A stretch of 64,000 nucleotides of DNA from Alphaproteobacteria bacterium (GCA_016124635.1 WGNJ01000018.1:212551-276550), one strand, 5' to 3'. Positions 8,709 to 17,337 are shown, numbered from the stretch's first letter. Translations and numbers: made by a program. Notes: a model not told the origin generated them from the letters alone.

Positions 8709-9278
8709 TTAGGTGCCGAGCATGGCCTCGATGCGCGACAGATCGGCCGGTTCATTCACGTTCGCGAACGCAGCAACATTTGCGAAATCGACGGCGCGCG
8801 CCCCGGCGGCGTCGAGCACGGCGTGGGTTCTCGGCAGCGACGCGTCCTTCAACGCAGTCAACAACTGGGGCCGAAGGCCTGCGGAGAGAACGGCGACCAG
8901 AGGCTCGACACCTTGCGGCGTGCGCGCATATGCGCCCACACCGCGCGCTTCGATCAGGCGCCGATAGATTTCCGCCGTCAGCAGAGGCATATCGCACGGC
9001 GCAAAAGCGACGCGATCATCTTCGCCCGAGGCGGCGAGACCCGCCGCAATCGCAGCGAGGGGTCCCTTGCCCGCGTGCTCGGGAGCAGCGTGGACGAGCG
9101 GCAAGCCGAGCGCTTCGTACCCGGCCGCACGCGGCGCTTCGATCAGGACACGATCGCAGAGTGTACCGAGAATGTCGGCGACGTAGAGGGCCATGGCGCG
9201 GCCCTTCAGGAGCGCGAGGCCCTTGGGCGCACCGCCGAAGCGCGTGCTGGCGCCGCCCGCGAGGACGACGCCGATCAT
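8709..9278 (-). CDS. mobA: Molybdenum cofactor guanylyltransferase
   Basis: Attaches GMP from GTP to molybdopterin to make the MGD form of the cofactor that formate dehydrogenase uses. The 189-residue protein opens with the nucleotide-binding loop VLAGGASTRFGGAPKGLALL (the LAGGxxxRxGGxxK motif), and the metal-binding APCDMPLLT lies near residue 95. It is the last gene of the formate dehydrogenase operon; its ATG overlaps the fdsD stop (ATGA), so translation is likely coupled. Its inclusion in the operon means that enzyme and dedicated cofactor supply rise together. The C-terminus (FANVNEPADL) matches the family end. Confidence 0.93.
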   Translation of the reverse strand: MIGVVLAGGASTRFGGAPKGLALLKGRAMALYVADILGTLCDRVLIEAPRAAGYEALGLPLVHAAPEHAGKGPLAAIAAGLAASGEDDRVAFAPCDMPLLTAEIYRRLIEARGVGAYARTPQGVEPLVAVLSAGLRPQLLTALKDASLPRTHAVLDAAGARAVDFANVAAFANVNEPADLSRIEAMLGT

Positions 9279-9490
9279 GCCTTGGATTGACGCAGCAGCT
9301 CCACGCCCTTGCGCGCCAACGGATCGAGGCCGGCGCCGCCGCGCTCAAGATGCGCGACGATGTCCGCCCGCATCACCGGATCCCAAAACTTCCGCAAATG
9401 ATCGGCAATGGCGGCAGGCGCTTCTGCTTCGCCTTGCGCGCGGAAGAATTTGCCAATCTGGTTCGCGTTCGCGATCAGCTTCTCAAGCAT
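9275..9490 (-). CDS. fdsD: Formate dehydrogenase delta subunit / FdsD
   Basis: Small protein of 71 residues that is required for active FdsABG-type formate dehydrogenase. The sequence MLEKLIANANQIGKFFRAQG, then A-I-A-D-H-L-R-K-F-W-D-P-V-M-R and a final G-V-E-L-L-R-Q, is characteristic of the FdsD family (IANQIxxFF...HIxxFWDPRM). An upstream extension of the frame exists, but homology and length point to the ATG at 9490, which overlaps the end of fdhD by 8 bases. Its stop overlaps the mobA start. Its precise role in assembly or stability is not settled in the literature I know. Confidence 0.9.
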   Translation of the reverse strand: MLEKLIANANQIGKFFRAQGEAEAPAAIADHLRKFWDPVMRADIVAHLERGGAGLDPLARKGVELLRQSKA

Positions 9491-10298
9491 CGGCCGCCGC
9501 CTCCAAACGGATCCGTTCGGGATGCGTGAAGATTTCGAATCCATCCTGTCGCACGATTCCGGCGATTGTGATCCCAGCCGCCTTCGCCTCTTCCAGCGCA
9601 AGGGCCGTCGGCGCCGACACCGCGGCGAGCACGCACGATCCCATGTGCGCAGCCTTCTGCACCAACTCAACCGACACGCGGCTCGTCATCAAGATGGCAC
9701 CTTCCGACGCCTTGCGGCCTGCACGGACCAAAGCGCCCGCGAGCTTGTCGAGCGCATTGTGCCGCCCAACGTCCTCGCGCACCGCCACGATGCCTTCGCC
9801 CGGCACATAGAATGCCGCCGCATGTGCCGCGCGCGTTTCGGCGTTCAGCTTTTGCAACGGAAACAGCGTATCGACAGCAGAAACGATTTCGTCCGCTCGA
9901 ACCGAGAGATTCGCGTTTACGGGCGGTGGTTTCGCCAGGGCTTCGGCAATGCTCTCAACGCCGCACAATCCGCAGCCCGCGGGTCCAGCGCGTCTGCGGC
10001 GCCTGCCGACGAGCGCATCTCGTTCATGCCGCTTCAGCCTCATGCGCAGTTCGATGCCGCGCTCGACCGCCACGACCTCAAGCGCGCCGATGTCGTCCGC
10101 CGACGAGACGATTCCGTCGTTGAGCGAAAACCCAAAGGCAAAATCTTCCAGGTCGGCGGGCGTCGCCATCATCACGGCCTCAGTCCCGCCGTCATAGACG
10201 AAGGCGACCGGCACTTCCGCCGCGACCTTGCGCGACCCGGGCTTCGGCGCACCCCGCCACGTCATGCTCTTCCATTCAAGCGAAGGCTTCTGGCTCAT
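9483..10298 (-). CDS. fdhD: FdhD sulfurtransferase for formate dehydrogenase (FdsC)
   Basis: Sulfur carrier that takes sulfur from a cysteine desulfurase and places it on the molybdenum cofactor, a step needed for active formate dehydrogenase. The 271-residue protein has the active CxxC in GCGLCG (Cys109 and Cys112), AFAFGFSLNDGIV-type residues near 55, REDVGRHNALDKL and LMTSRVSVELVQKAA, all typical. In Fds operons this homologue is called FdsC. Its ATG overlaps the fdsA stop (ATGA), and its end overlaps fdsD by 8 bases, so the genes are translationally linked. Confidence 0.95.
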   Translation of the reverse strand: MSQKPSLEWKSMTWRGAPKPGSRKVAAEVPVAFVYDGGTEAVMMATPADLEDFAFGFSLNDGIVSSADDIGALEVVAVERGIELRMRLKRHERDALVGRRRRRAGPAGCGLCGVESIAEALAKPPPVNANLSVRADEIVSAVDTLFPLQKLNAETRAAHAAAFYVPGEGIVAVREDVGRHNALDKLAGALVRAGRKASEGAILMTSRVSVELVQKAAHMGSCVLAAVSAPTALALEEAKAAGITIAGIVRQDGFEIFTHPERIRLEAAADA

Positions 10299-13138
10299 TC
10301 ACCGGCTACCGGCTCGGGCAGATGGCGATTGCGACGGCCGATCTCGGCGTAATCCTGCTGCCATTCGGTCGGCCCGTTCGTGCGCGAGACTTGCACGGCC
10401 GTGACCTTGTATTCGGGACACTCGGTCGCCCAATCCGAATACTCGGTGGTGACGACGTTCGTCTGCGTCAGCGGATTGTGGAATGTCGTGTAGACGACGC
10501 CCGGCGCGACACGGTCGGTCACGTGCGCGCGAAGGCTCGTCTCGGCCTTGCGGCTCGCAAGCTTCACCAAATCCCCGTCTTTGATGCCACGCTCTTCGGC
10601 ATCGTGCGGATGGATCTCGAGCAGGTCTTCCTCGCGCCATGCGACGTTCTTCGTGCGGCGCGTCTGGATGCCCACATTGTATTGCATGAGCACGCGGCCG
10701 GTCGTGAGCAACAGCGGGAAGCGCGGCCCCACCTTTTCGTCGGTCGCAACGTATTCGGTAATCACGAATTTGCCTTTGCCGCGCACGAAACCACCGGCAT
10801 GCATCACCGGCGTGCCTTCGGGCGCCTTGTCGTTGCACGGCCACTGGATCGAGCCCAGAGCGTCGAGCTTGGCGAACGACACGCCCGCGAATGTCGGCGT
10901 GAGGCGCGCGATCTCATCCATTACTTGCAAGGGATGCGTGTATTTCCAATCCTGCCCCATCGCGCGGGCGATGAGCTGCGTGACCTCCCAGTCTTCGTGG
11001 CCGTTGCGCGGACTGATGACCTTGCGCACGGGCTGAATGCGCCGTTCGGCATTGGTGAAGGTGCCGTTCTTCTCAAGGAAAGTAGAGCCCGGCAGAAACA
11101 CATGCGCGAAGTTCGCTGTTTCGGTGAGGAACAGGTCGTGGACGACGACGCATTCCATCGCCGCAAGGGCGGCCGTGACGTGCTTGGTGTTCGGATCGGA
11201 TTGAAGAACGTCCTCACCTTGGATGTAGATGCCCTTAAACCGTCCATCGACGGCGGCGTCGAACATGTTCGGGATACGCAAACCGGGCTCCGGGTCGAGG
11301 CGCATGCCCCACAGCGCTTCGAACATGCCGCGCGCCGTGTCGTCGGAAAGGTGCCGATAGCCGACGAGTTCGTGCGGGAACGAACCCATGTCGCAAGAGC
11401 CCTGCACGTTGTTCTGTCCGCGCAACGGATTCACGCCGACGCCGGGCTTGCCGATATTGCCGGTCGCCATCGCGAGATTGGCGATCGCCATCACGGCGGT
11501 CGAGCCTTGGCTGTGTTCCGTGACGCCCAGCCCGTAGTAGATCGCGCCGTTTCCGCCGGTCGCATAAAGCCGCGCGGCGCCACGGATTGTTTCCGCCGGC
11601 ACGCCCGAAACCTTCTCGACCGCTTCAGGGCTGTTCTGCGGCTGCCCAACGAACGCAGCCCAGGCGGCAAACGCATCGGCTTCGCAGCGCTCGCGCACGA
11701 ACGCGTCGTCGACGAGCCCTTCGGTGACGATCACATGGGCGAGCGACGTCAACACCGCAACGTTCGTGCCCGGTCTCAAAGCAAGATGGTGCGCCGCCTG
11801 CACGCGCGGGCTGTGCACGAGATCGATCCGCCGCGGGTCGATGACGATGATCTGCGCACCTTCACGCGCGCGCTTCTTGATGCGCGAGGCGAACACCGGA
11901 TGCGCGTCGGTCGGATTGGCGCCGACGATCATGATGACGTCGGAATGTTCGACGCTGTCGAAATCCTGTGTGCCGGCCGAGGTGCCGAACGTCGTCTTCA
12001 ATCCGTAGCCGGTGGGCGCATGGCAAACGCGCGCGCAGGTGTCGACGTTATTGTTGCCGAAGCCCGCGCGCACGAGCTTCTGCACGAGGAACGTCTCCTC
12101 GTTGGTGCAGCGCGACGATGTGATGCCGCCGATCGACAGGCGCCCGTATTTCGCTTGGATGCGCTTGAACTCCGACGCGGTGTAGGCAATCGCCTCATCC
12201 CAGCTCACCGTGCGCCACGGCTCATCGACGCGGCGGCGGATCATCGGTTCGAGAATGCGGTCCTTGTGCGTCGTGTAGCCCCAGGCAAATCGCCCTTTGA
12301 CACACGAATGGCCGTGGTTCGCCTTGCCGTCCTTGTACGGCACCATGCGCACGACTTCGTCGCCGCGCATCTCAGCCTTGAAGGCGCAACCGACGCCGCA
12401 ATACGCGCATGTCGTGACGACAGAGTGCTCGGGCTGGCCGATGTCGACGACCGATTTCTCGATCAATGTCGCGGTGGGGCAAGCCTGCACGCAGGCGCCG
12501 CAGGAGACGCACTCTGAGTCGAAAAAGTTCTCCGACATGCCGGGCGACACGCGCGAAGCAAAGCCGCGTCCGTCGATGGTGAGCGCGAAGGTGCCCTGCG
12601 TCTCCTCGCAGGCGCGGACGCAGCGCGAGCAGACGATGCACTTCGACGGATCGTAGGTGAAATACGGGTTGGTCTCGTCCTTCTTATCCTGCAGATGATT
12701 TTCGCCGGCGTAGCCGTAGCGCACCTCACGCAAGCCCACGGCGCCCGCCATATCCTGCAGCTCGCAGTCGCCGTTGGCGGCGCATGTGAGGCAGTCGAGC
12801 GGATGGTCGGAGATGTAGAGCTCCATCACGCCGCGCCGCAGCTCCTTCAGGAGCGGCGTCTGCGTGCGCACGGCCATGCCGGCCGTGACCGGCGTCGTGC
12901 ATGATGCGGGCGTGCCGGCGCGGCCTTCGATTTCGACCAAGCACATGCGGCACGACCCAAAGGCTTTGACGCTGTCGGTCGCGCAGAGCTTCGGCACGTC
13001 GATGCCGGCATCGCGCGCGGCGCGCATAATTGATGTGCCTTCGGGCACGGTCACCGCACGGCCGTCGATCGTCAGGCGAACTTGCGCCTCGCCCTTCGAC
13101 GCCGGCGTGCCTAGGTCATGTTCCTCGACCAGTGCCAT
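10295..13138 (-). CDS. fdsA: NAD-dependent formate dehydrogenase alpha subunit (Mo-bis-MGD)
   Basis: Catalytic subunit, 947 residues, oxidising formate to CO2 in the cytosol. Domains in order: an N-terminal 2Fe-2S ferredoxin-like domain with FGSCRMCLVEIEG; a His/Cys cluster segment with HPLDCLTCAANGDCELQ; two ferredoxin clusters in CIVCSRCVRACEE and CVSCGACVQACP; the 4Fe-4S motif CAYCGVGCAF; then the molybdopterin oxidoreductase domain. The molybdenum ligand is Cys372 in VCHAPTGYG, so this is a cysteine rather than a selenocysteine enzyme. The C-terminal MGD-binding domain ends with FHNPLTQTNVV. The gene is intact, 8 bases downstream of fdsB. Electrons pass through the clusters to FdsB/FdsG and NAD. 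Confidence 0.96.
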   Translation of the reverse strand: MALVEEHDLGTPASKGEAQVRLTIDGRAVTVPEGTSIMRAARDAGIDVPKLCATDSVKAFGSCRMCLVEIEGRAGTPASCTTPVTAGMAVRTQTPLLKELRRGVMELYISDHPLDCLTCAANGDCELQDMAGAVGLREVRYGYAGENHLQDKKDETNPYFTYDPSKCIVCSRCVRACEETQGTFALTIDGRGFASRVSPGMSENFFDSECVSCGACVQACPTATLIEKSVVDIGQPEHSVVTTCAYCGVGCAFKAEMRGDEVVRMVPYKDGKANHGHSCVKGRFAWGYTTHKDRILEPMIRRRVDEPWRTVSWDEAIAYTASEFKRIQAKYGRLSIGGITSSRCTNEETFLVQKLVRAGFGNNNVDTCARVCHAPTGYGLKTTFGTSAGTQDFDSVEHSDVIMIVGANPTDAHPVFASRIKKRAREGAQIIVIDPRRIDLVHSPRVQAAHHLALRPGTNVAVLTSLAHVIVTEGLVDDAFVRERCEADAFAAWAAFVGQPQNSPEAVEKVSGVPAETIRGAARLYATGGNGAIYYGLGVTEHSQGSTAVMAIANLAMATGNIGKPGVGVNPLRGQNNVQGSCDMGSFPHELVGYRHLSDDTARGMFEALWGMRLDPEPGLRIPNMFDAAVDGRFKGIYIQGEDVLQSDPNTKHVTAALAAMECVVVHDLFLTETANFAHVFLPGSTFLEKNGTFTNAERRIQPVRKVISPRNGHEDWEVTQLIARAMGQDWKYTHPLQVMDEIARLTPTFAGVSFAKLDALGSIQWPCNDKAPEGTPVMHAGGFVRGKGKFVITEYVATDEKVGPRFPLLLTTGRVLMQYNVGIQTRRTKNVAWREEDLLEIHPHDAEERGIKDGDLVKLASRKAETSLRAHVTDRVAPGVVYTTFHNPLTQTNVVTTEYSDWATECPEYKVTAVQVSRTNGPTEWQQDYAEIGRRNRHLPEPVAGE

Positions 13139-13146
13139 GTCTTATT

Positions 13147-14676
13147 TTACTCCGCGGCGGCGCGTTTGGCGCCCATGAAATCTTCGGGAAAGTGCCTTAA
13201 CGCGCTCATAACGGGATATGGCGTGAAACCGCCAAGCGCACAGAGGGAACCAAGTTTCAGCGTGCGGCAAAGGTCCTCGATCAGCGCCAAGTTCCGCTCA
13301 CGAGCCTCGCCTTTTACTATGCGGTCGATAACCTCCACGCCGCGAACCGAACCGATCCGGCAGGGTGTGCACTTACCGCAGGATTCGATGCCGCAGAACT
13401 CGAGCGCGAAGCGCGCTTGCGCGGCCATGTCGACCGTGTCGTCGAAAACCACGATGCCGCCGTGCCCGATCAGCCCGTCGGCGGCGGCAAACGCTTCGTA
13501 GTCGTAAGGCGTATCGAACAGCGCGCGCGGAAAATATGCGCCGAGCGGACCGCCGCATTGAACGGCGCGCACCGGTCTTCCGCTTGCCGTGCCGCCGCCG
13601 ATCTTGTCGACGATCTCACCGAGCGTCATGCCGAACGGCGCTTCGAAGAGGCCGCTGTGCTTCACATTGCCGGCGAGTTGAATCGGCATCGTGCCGCGCG
13701 ACTTGCCGTGGCCGATGGCGGCGTAGGCTTCCGCGCCGTTCGTCATAATCCACGGCGCCGTGGCGAGGGAGAGAACGTTGTTGATGATCGTCGGTTTGCC
13801 GAAAAGGCCTTCGTGCACCGGGAGCGGTGGCTTGGCGCGAACTTGGCCGCGCTTGCCTTCGAGACTTTCGAGCAACGCCGTTTCTTCGCCGCACACATAG
13901 GAGCCGGCGCCGACGCGAAGCTCGATGTCGAAGGTCTTGCCTAAGAGTCCCGCATTCCGCGCAATCGTCAATGCTGCAGTGAACGTTGCGTTGGCATGCG
14001 GATATTCCGAGCGCGAATAGACGTAGCCCTTGGTTGCGCCAATCGCGAACGCCGCAATCGCCATGCCTTCGATGAGAAGGAAGGGGTCGCCCTCCATGAT
14101 CATGCGGTCGGCGAAGGTTCCGCTGTCGCCTTCATCGGCGTTGCAGACGACATATTTGCGATCGGCCGCCGCGTCAGATGCGCCTTTCCATTTGACGCCG
14201 GTCGGAAAGCCGGCGCCGCCGCGCCCGCGCAGGCCCGATTTGGTGATCGCGTCGATCGTTGCAGCCGCGCCCAGTGTGTGCGCGCGGCTCAAGCCTTTGA
14301 GCCCGCCATGCGCCTCGTAATCCTTCAACGACAACGGATCGACGATGCCGCAGCGCGCGAAGGTGATCCGGGTCTGGCGCTTCAACCACAAGTGCTCGTC
14401 GACAACGCCGACGCATTTGGCGTGGTGTTGGCCTTTGAGCATGCCGGCATCGAGTACCGCCGCGATTTCCGGGACGGCGACCGGGCCATAACCGATGCGG
14501 CCCTTCGGCGTGTCGACCTCGATCAGCGGCTCGAGCCAGTGCAGGCCGCGCGAGCCCGTGCGCACGATTTCGAGCGGCAGATCCCGCTTGGCGGCTTCCG
14601 AACGAAGCGCATTTGCGACGCCTTCAGCACCAAGCGCCAGCGCGGCCGCGTCGCGCGGAACAAAGACGCGCGTCAT
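13147..14676 (-). CDS. fdsB: NAD-dependent formate dehydrogenase beta subunit (NuoF-like)
   Basis: Flavoprotein of 509 residues that passes electrons from the iron-sulfur chain to NAD. An N-terminal segment of about 110 residues is followed by the NuoF-type domain: GLRGRGGAGFPTGVKW (FMN/NADH loop), CNADEGDSGTFADR, GAGSYVCGEETALLES, and the 4Fe-4S motif ESCGKCTPCRIGS near residue 430. The frame continues further upstream, but the ATG at 14676 overlaps the fdsG stop by the ATGA pattern and starts MTRVFVPRDAAAL, as expected. It forms FdsBG, a diaphorase unit similar to part of complex I. Confidence 0.95.
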   Translation of the reverse strand: MTRVFVPRDAAALALGAEGVANALRSEAAKRDLPLEIVRTGSRGLHWLEPLIEVDTPKGRIGYGPVAVPEIAAVLDAGMLKGQHHAKCVGVVDEHLWLKRQTRITFARCGIVDPLSLKDYEAHGGLKGLSRAHTLGAAATIDAITKSGLRGRGGAGFPTGVKWKGASDAAADRKYVVCNADEGDSGTFADRMIMEGDPFLLIEGMAIAAFAIGATKGYVYSRSEYPHANATFTAALTIARNAGLLGKTFDIELRVGAGSYVCGEETALLESLEGKRGQVRAKPPLPVHEGLFGKPTIINNVLSLATAPWIMTNGAEAYAAIGHGKSRGTMPIQLAGNVKHSGLFEAPFGMTLGEIVDKIGGGTASGRPVRAVQCGGPLGAYFPRALFDTPYDYEAFAAADGLIGHGGIVVFDDTVDMAAQARFALEFCGIESCGKCTPCRIGSVRGVEVIDRIVKGEARERNLALIEDLCRTLKLGSLCALGGFTPYPVMSALRHFPEDFMGAKRAAAE

Positions 14677-15140
14677 GGCTTGGCCTCCACAGCCTTGACG
14701 AGCGTCGGCATGTCGAGGCGTGCGTGGGGCTCTCCATCGATCAACGCTGCCGGCGCTACTGAGCAAAGGCCGAGGCAGTAGACCGGCCCAATCGTGACGG
14801 CACCGTCAGAACTCGTCCCGCCCCAATCCGTTCCGAAGTGCTTCAGCACGCGCTCCGCCAGAGTGCGCCCGCCCATCGACTGGCAGGCTTCGGCGCGACA
14901 AATCTTGACGACGCGCCGGCCGGCCGGCTGCTCGCGAAAGTCATGGTAAAAGCTGACGACGCCGTAGACTTCGGCGCGCGTGACGTTCAAACCCTTTGCG
15001 ATCACCGGGATCGCATCGCGCGGAATGAAACCGAACTCCGCCTGCACGGCATGAAGGATCGGCAACAGCGGGCCTTCGAGATGCGCGTGGGCGGAGACGA
15101 TCTCAGTGATGCGCTCGGGGTTCCAAGATCGCTCATTCAT
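14673..15140 (-). CDS. fdsG: NAD-dependent formate dehydrogenase gamma subunit (NuoE-like)
   Basis: A 155-residue thioredoxin-fold subunit that binds one 2Fe-2S cluster, equivalent to NuoE. The four cluster cysteines are visible as CRAEAC (C-x4-C) and CLGLC (C-x3-C). The N-terminal helical part includes EFGFIPRDAIPVIAKGL and VVSFYHDFRE. It is the first gene of the operon fdsG-fdsB-fdsA-fdhD-fdsD-mobA. No fdsR-type LysR regulator is adjacent. The 114-base space upstream separates it from a divergent small gene and holds a palindrome that could be an operator. Confidence 0.94.
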   Translation of the reverse strand: MNERSWNPERITEIVSAHAHLEGPLLPILHAVQAEFGFIPRDAIPVIAKGLNVTRAEVYGVVSFYHDFREQPAGRRVVKICRAEACQSMGGRTLAERVLKHFGTDWGGTSSDGAVTIGPVYCLGLCSVAPAALIDGEPHARLDMPTLVKAVEAKP

Positions 15141-15199
15141 ATTTTCAGTCTAACAGTCCGTCGATCGCTTGTGGTGAAGGATCGTTAATTTCTGCAGTG

Positions 15200-15211
15200 C
15201 GAAAATTTTCG
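15200..15211. promoter_or_regulatory. Perfect 12-base palindrome in the fds divergent intergenic space
   Basis: CGAAAATTTTCG reads the same on both strands. It lies 60 bases upstream of fdsG and 43 bases upstream of the ATG at 15255, in the only control space these two divergent units have. That placement fits an operator for a dimeric regulator, but an AT-rich 12-base palindrome can arise by chance and no regulator is known here. Confidence 0.25.
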
Positions 15212-15242
15212 ACTTGCCGGTCCGAAACGCGCCTGAGCGTGC

Positions 15243-15248
15243 TATAAT
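15243..15248 (+). promoter_or_regulatory. Consensus -10 hexamer TATAAT upstream of a small gene
   Basis: An exact TATAAT sits 6 bases before the ATG at 15255. A transcript from it would start at about the A of that ATG, making a leaderless mRNA. No good -35 is seen at 16-18 bases: TTGCCG lies 23 bases away. The promoter call is therefore weak. Confidence 0.3.
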
Positions 15249-15254
15249 TTGAAA

Positions 15255-15572
15255 ATGCTCGATCGCGGGCAGCGCGAGACCCCCGCGCGCATTGAAGCCT
15301 TGATCCAAGCGGCTTTGGCGTCCGATCACGGACGGCGCAAAATCGCCGACGCCCACGCCTGGCTGAATGCTCAGGCCGGCAGCGGCAAGCTCTCCACCGA
15401 CAGCGTGCTCGAGAAGTTCAAACGTCAGGTCGATATCGCCGTCTCCCACCAGCTGAGCGGTCCTTCCGAGTTCGCCGTGCGCTACCACGCCTACGCGGCA
15501 AGCGGTCTTGCGGTGAAGGCCGCGCGGCGACTGGCCGAAGAGTTTCTGTCGCGGACCTCTCCACGCCGCTAA
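15255..15572 (+). CDS. Small cytosolic protein of unknown function
   Basis: Predicted protein of 105 residues, rich in Ala, Arg and Leu, mostly helical by appearance, without a signal peptide or membrane helix. Segments such as RIEALIQAALASDHGRRKI and LAVKAARRLAEEFLSR look amphipathic. No family is recognised. A TTG two codons upstream (15249) is an alternative start inside the -10-like hexamer, so the ATG is preferred. It lies 93 bases before the universal stress gene and in the same direction, and could be its operon partner. The coding call rests on codon use like its neighbours. Confidence 0.5.
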   Translation: MLDRGQRETPARIEALIQAALASDHGRRKIADAHAWLNAQAGSGKLSTDSVLEKFKRQVDIAVSHQLSGPSEFAVRYHAYAASGLAVKAARRLAEEFLSRTSPRR

Positions 15573-15665
15573 ACGCGCCCCTGGCCGACTCCAATACTTG
15601 ATCCTCGTCAAACTGTTTGCCATGCCAGTGTCTAGGTTGCATGCGCAAATCCGGAAGGGCTCACC

Positions 15666-16541
15666 ATGCTCAAGTCCATTCTCGTCGCCGCCGCGGGGAC
15701 GTCCCAAACGAAGACCACGATCGAAACTGCGGTCGCCTTCGCGCGACCGTTCGGCGCGCACATCGACTGTTTGCGGATTCATCCCGACCCGGCGCAATTG
15801 CTGGCGCGCTCCGCGGCCGCGGACATGGGCACGGGCATGGTTGTCGCCGACATGTGGCAGGCCCTGCGCGAAGACGATCAGAAGCGCAGCAGTGAAATGC
15901 GCGCAGCGTTCGATGAGGTCTGCAAGCGCGCGAACATCGCGATCGCCGACCAGCCGGCCTCTACCACCTCGATTTCGGCGGCGTGGCGCGAGGAGACAGG
16001 CGACGAGATTCCAACATTGATCAAACGCGCGCGCTTCCACGACGTGGTCGTCGTCGAGCATGCGTCGGGCGATGGCTTCGTGGCGGGCGACGGCGGAAGT
16101 TTGCTGATCGAGAGTGGCCGGCCGATCATCATATCGGCGCCGAGTGCGCCAAAAGCGTTCCCGCGCACGATCGTTGTGGCGTGGAAAGACCGCCCTGAGG
16201 CGGCGCGGGCGATGACGGCGGCAATGCCGCTCTTGGAAAAGGCCGATCAAATCTACGTGCTCAGCATCAACGAAGACGGCAGCGAGGAGGCGGCCATGCG
16301 GGAGTCGCTCCAAGGCGTCTCCGACTACTTGCGCTGGCATGGCTTCAATACCGAGAGCCGTTATGTCGACAGCGGAGCGAAGAGCGGCCCCGACGCCATG
16401 GTCGCCATGCTGGGCGATCTCAAGGCCGACGCTCTCATCATGGGCGGCTATGGCCACAGCCGTCTGCGGGAGTTCATCGTCGGCGGATTCACGCGACGGG
16501 TACTCTCGGGCGTCAATGTGCCCGTCTTCCTGTTCCACTAA
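15666..16541 (+). CDS. Universal stress protein, tandem-domain type
   Basis: A 291-residue cytosolic protein made of two UspA folds. The N-terminal half (MLKSILVAAAGTSQTKTTIE...) keeps the fold but lacks a clear ATP motif. The C-terminal half has IVVAWKDRPEAARA and the nucleotide-binding motif GGYGHSRLREFIVGGFTRRVL near residues 263-283 (the G-2x-G-9x-G-S/T type). Tandem Usp proteins are linked to stress survival and adhesion or motility control in other bacteria; the target here is unknown. A second Usp gene converges with it 31 bases away. Confidence 0.88.
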   Translation: MLKSILVAAAGTSQTKTTIETAVAFARPFGAHIDCLRIHPDPAQLLARSAAADMGTGMVVADMWQALREDDQKRSSEMRAAFDEVCKRANIAIADQPASTTSISAAWREETGDEIPTLIKRARFHDVVVVEHASGDGFVAGDGGSLLIESGRPIIISAPSAPKAFPRTIVVAWKDRPEAARAMTAAMPLLEKADQIYVLSINEDGSEEAAMRESLQGVSDYLRWHGFNTESRYVDSGAKSGPDAMVAMLGDLKADALIMGGYGHSRLREFIVGGFTRRVLSGVNVPVFLFH

Positions 16542-16572
16542 CGGGCTGCACCGGACGCGGCGCGCGTCGTTC

Positions 16573-17004
16573 TTATGGAACGACGATGATCGTACAATGC
16601 GCGAGGCTCGCCAATTTCTGCGAGACGCTGCCGAGCAACAAGCCCGTCAATTTCCCACGGCCACGCTTTCCGACGACGATCGCGTCCGCATTGTCACGCA
16701 TCGCGGTGCCCAAAATTTCCTCGGCGGGGTCTCCGGCAAGCGCCTGCATTTGCACTTTGCCGGCCCCAGCGCGATGCGCGCGCTCACGCGCGTGCGCGAG
16801 CGTGGCGCGGCCAACAATGTCCGGCATTTCGCTCTCGGCGACATGCTCGATCTCTTTCAATTTTTGGCTGGCTTCACGCGACGGCCGATCGACGATCGTC
16901 AGAATCTTCAAGCTGGCGCCGGTCGACTTCGCCATCGCGGCGGCAAGATCGACGGCGCGGTCGGCGCTCGGCGAGCCGTCTGTCGCAATAAGGATATGGC
17001 GCAT
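16573..17004 (-). CDS. Universal stress protein, single UspA domain
   Basis: A 143-residue UspA protein with ATP-binding signatures: ILIATDGSPSADRAVDLA at the N-terminus and VVGKRGRGKLTGLLLGSVSQKL near 110-131. The longer frame upstream adds non-homologous sequence, so the ATG at 17004 was chosen. It is followed in the same direction from ChaB (20 bases), suggesting co-expression of a stress protein with a cation-related regulator. Its stop converges with the tandem Usp gene. A short inverted repeat (16565-16585) overlaps its stop codon but has no T-run. Confidence 0.9.
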   Translation of the reverse strand: MRHILIATDGSPSADRAVDLAAAMAKSTGASLKILTIVDRPSREASQKLKEIEHVAESEMPDIVGRATLAHARERAHRAGAGKVQMQALAGDPAEEILGTAMRDNADAIVVGKRGRGKLTGLLLGSVSQKLASLAHCTIIVVP

Positions 17005-17024
17005 GGCGGACCTTCCTTCCTGGA

Positions 17025-17261
17025 CTAGGTGGATGTCGCAAGAGCGCTCGCGGACGAACGCGCAAGCCAGCGTCCCGCTCGCTTGACGTAACGCTTCTTG
17101 ACGGCCGCCCAAGCGACGCGGTGTGCGATCTCTTCGCGGCGCGGATCGCCGCGATAGGTTTCAAAGGCGCCGTTGAAGGCCGCGCGATAGATGTCCTGGG
17201 CATGGGCCGGCAAGGCATGACGAATGGCGTCGGGAAGTGCGCTGTTGGTTGCGTATGGCAT
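17025..17261 (-). CDS. chaB: ChaB-family protein (putative cation transport regulator)
   Basis: A 78-residue protein with the conserved ChaB core: MPYATNSALPDAIRHALPAH, AQDIYRAAFNGAF, then REEIAHRVAWAAVKKRYVK. In E. coli ChaB is linked to the ChaA Na+/H+-Ca2+ exchanger; elsewhere it is often found beside stress genes, and the biochemical role remains unclear. The start was moved to the MPYATN methionine at 17261, since upstream residues do not match the family. It is positioned 20 bases upstream of the single-domain Usp gene, probably in one operon. Upstream lies a 76-base gap to a membrane protein gene. Confidence 0.88.
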   Translation of the reverse strand: MPYATNSALPDAIRHALPAHAQDIYRAAFNGAFETYRGDPRREEIAHRVAWAAVKKRYVKRAGRWLARSSASALATST

Positions 17262-17337
17262 GGCCTTCTCCTCCACCAGCCATGACAGCACCCGCCTGGG
17301 CAGGCGACTTTGATCCAACGCAAGTTTCTCAAGTTGG

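Noticed and set aside
10322..12517. A 731-codon open frame on the plus strand opposite fdsA
   Set aside because: It is an opposite-strand frame caused by GC-rich codon use; fdsA on the other strand has all its iron-sulfur and molybdenum motifs.
16565..16585. 8-base inverted repeat at the end of the single-domain Usp gene as a terminator
   Set aside because: It overlaps the stop codon and has no T-run on either strand, so termination is not supported.
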